21,108 nucleotides of DNA from Sphaeroforma arctica JP610 (lineage: Eukaryota; Opisthokonta; Ichthyosporea; Ichthyophonida). The notes below the pieces were generated by a model, which worked only from the letters and a program-made list of their open reading frames with translations, was not told where the DNA came from and ran no database searches. The stretch is taken from assembly GCF_001186125.1 (NCBI RefSeq), contig NW_014040054.1:20999-42106 (forward strand), in the 5' to 3' direction. This document shows positions 20,835 to 21,108 of the stretch, in pieces (position 1 is the first letter of the stretch; the number at the start of each line of letters is the position of its first letter). The translations under genes were made by a program, and so were the position numbers.

Positions 20835-20878
20835 AGTTGGTCTAGTTCTATTCATAGAACTATATTTACCTTCCAACT
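20835..20878. repeat. Hairpin near the right TIR
   Basis: TAGTTCTA, loop TTCA, TAGAACTA (20843-20862) form a perfect 8-bp stem. It is enclosed by AGTTGG (20835-20840) and CCAACT (20873-20878), so a longer two-part hairpin is possible. Confidence 0.6.
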
Positions 20879-21017
20879 TTATTTATATCTGAATACTTCG
20901 GTAGCGAGATGGCTCAACCGAATATAGGTTTCTAGGGACTATTAACGTTACCTAGTTGATCCTCCGATCAGCCAACCAGATGTGCCAGTCTGATGAAGGC
21001 TAAGTCGGTAATTCTTG

Positions 21018-21108
21018 ATAGGGATAATATTATTTATTTCAAAAATGGCAAGTATGTATGATACAATGTATGAACATATGGTATGGCTCTCATAGTCGCT
21101 GTAATGGT
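21018..21108. repeat. Right terminal inverted repeat
   Basis: This is the inverted partner of 1-90 (86 of 90 positions identical, no gaps). The inner edge is at 21018, beyond which the sequence differs completely from that inside the left copy. It reaches the window end, so no target duplication can be checked. Confidence 0.9.

Noticed and set aside
20900-20960. Possible tRNA (GGTAGCGAGATGGCTCAACC)
   Set aside because: There is no B-box GGTTCRANNC or acceptor-stem pairing at the right distance.
20980-21005. CTGATGA near the right end as a hammerhead ribozyme core
   Set aside because: The required downstream GAAA box and matching stems are not present.

Overview
The window is eukaryotic nuclear DNA. 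The best-supported content is one host gene on the plus strand, split into at least ten exons by GT-AG introns, encoding the beta subunit of mitochondrial propionyl-CoA carboxylase (PCCB). Spliceosomal introns of 140-1,100 bp, AATAAA signals, a minisatellite, AT-rich gene-poor flanks and mobile-element debris fit a unicellular eukaryote with a moderately expanded genome. A holozoan protist is possible, but the sequence alone cannot fix the lineage.

Layout. Positions 1-90 and 21018-21107 are an inverted pair of a 90-bp sequence matching at 86 of 90 positions, so the window runs from one terminal inverted repeat (TIR) to the other. Inside the left TIR, 91-4749 holds a broken transposase-like gene of the type that combines a DUF6729-like zinc-ribbon/DDE-like region with a WRN-type 3'-5' exonuclease. 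The N-terminal part is on the minus strand (4749 to about 2350). The C-terminal part is on the plus strand (about 91 to 1716), so the two halves face each other, as if a segment had inverted next to the TIR. Positions 4750-6764 are mostly non-coding and contain small repeats; the first PCCB exon probably lies here but could not be fixed. PCCB occupies 6771-12637, and its second recognised intron carries a 14.4-copy, 40-bp minisatellite.

Right of PCCB (12.7-21.1 kb) no intact gene is visible. The region holds a frame without ATG at 13 kb, a purine/pyrimidine-skewed repetitive stretch at 14.7-15.2 kb, and a second, decayed TIR-like sequence at about 15.63 kb. After that come a short unrecognised ORF, a Ty3/Gypsy-type reverse-transcriptase fossil at 15.85-16.14 kb, hairpins, and minus-strand open frames at 19.0-20.5 kb. 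Those frames could belong to an old mobile element, with a weak and unproven resemblance to a Polinton minor capsid protein. Direct repeats and a hairpin lie next to the right TIR.

Interpretation. PCCB is an ordinary host gene working with a biotin-carrying alpha subunit encoded elsewhere. It sits between two pieces of mobile-element wreckage with matching inverted termini. Either a very large element encloses it, or two related insertions in opposite orientation flank it. The sequence does not decide between these; the second, decayed TIR-like copy at 15.6 kb favours two insertions.
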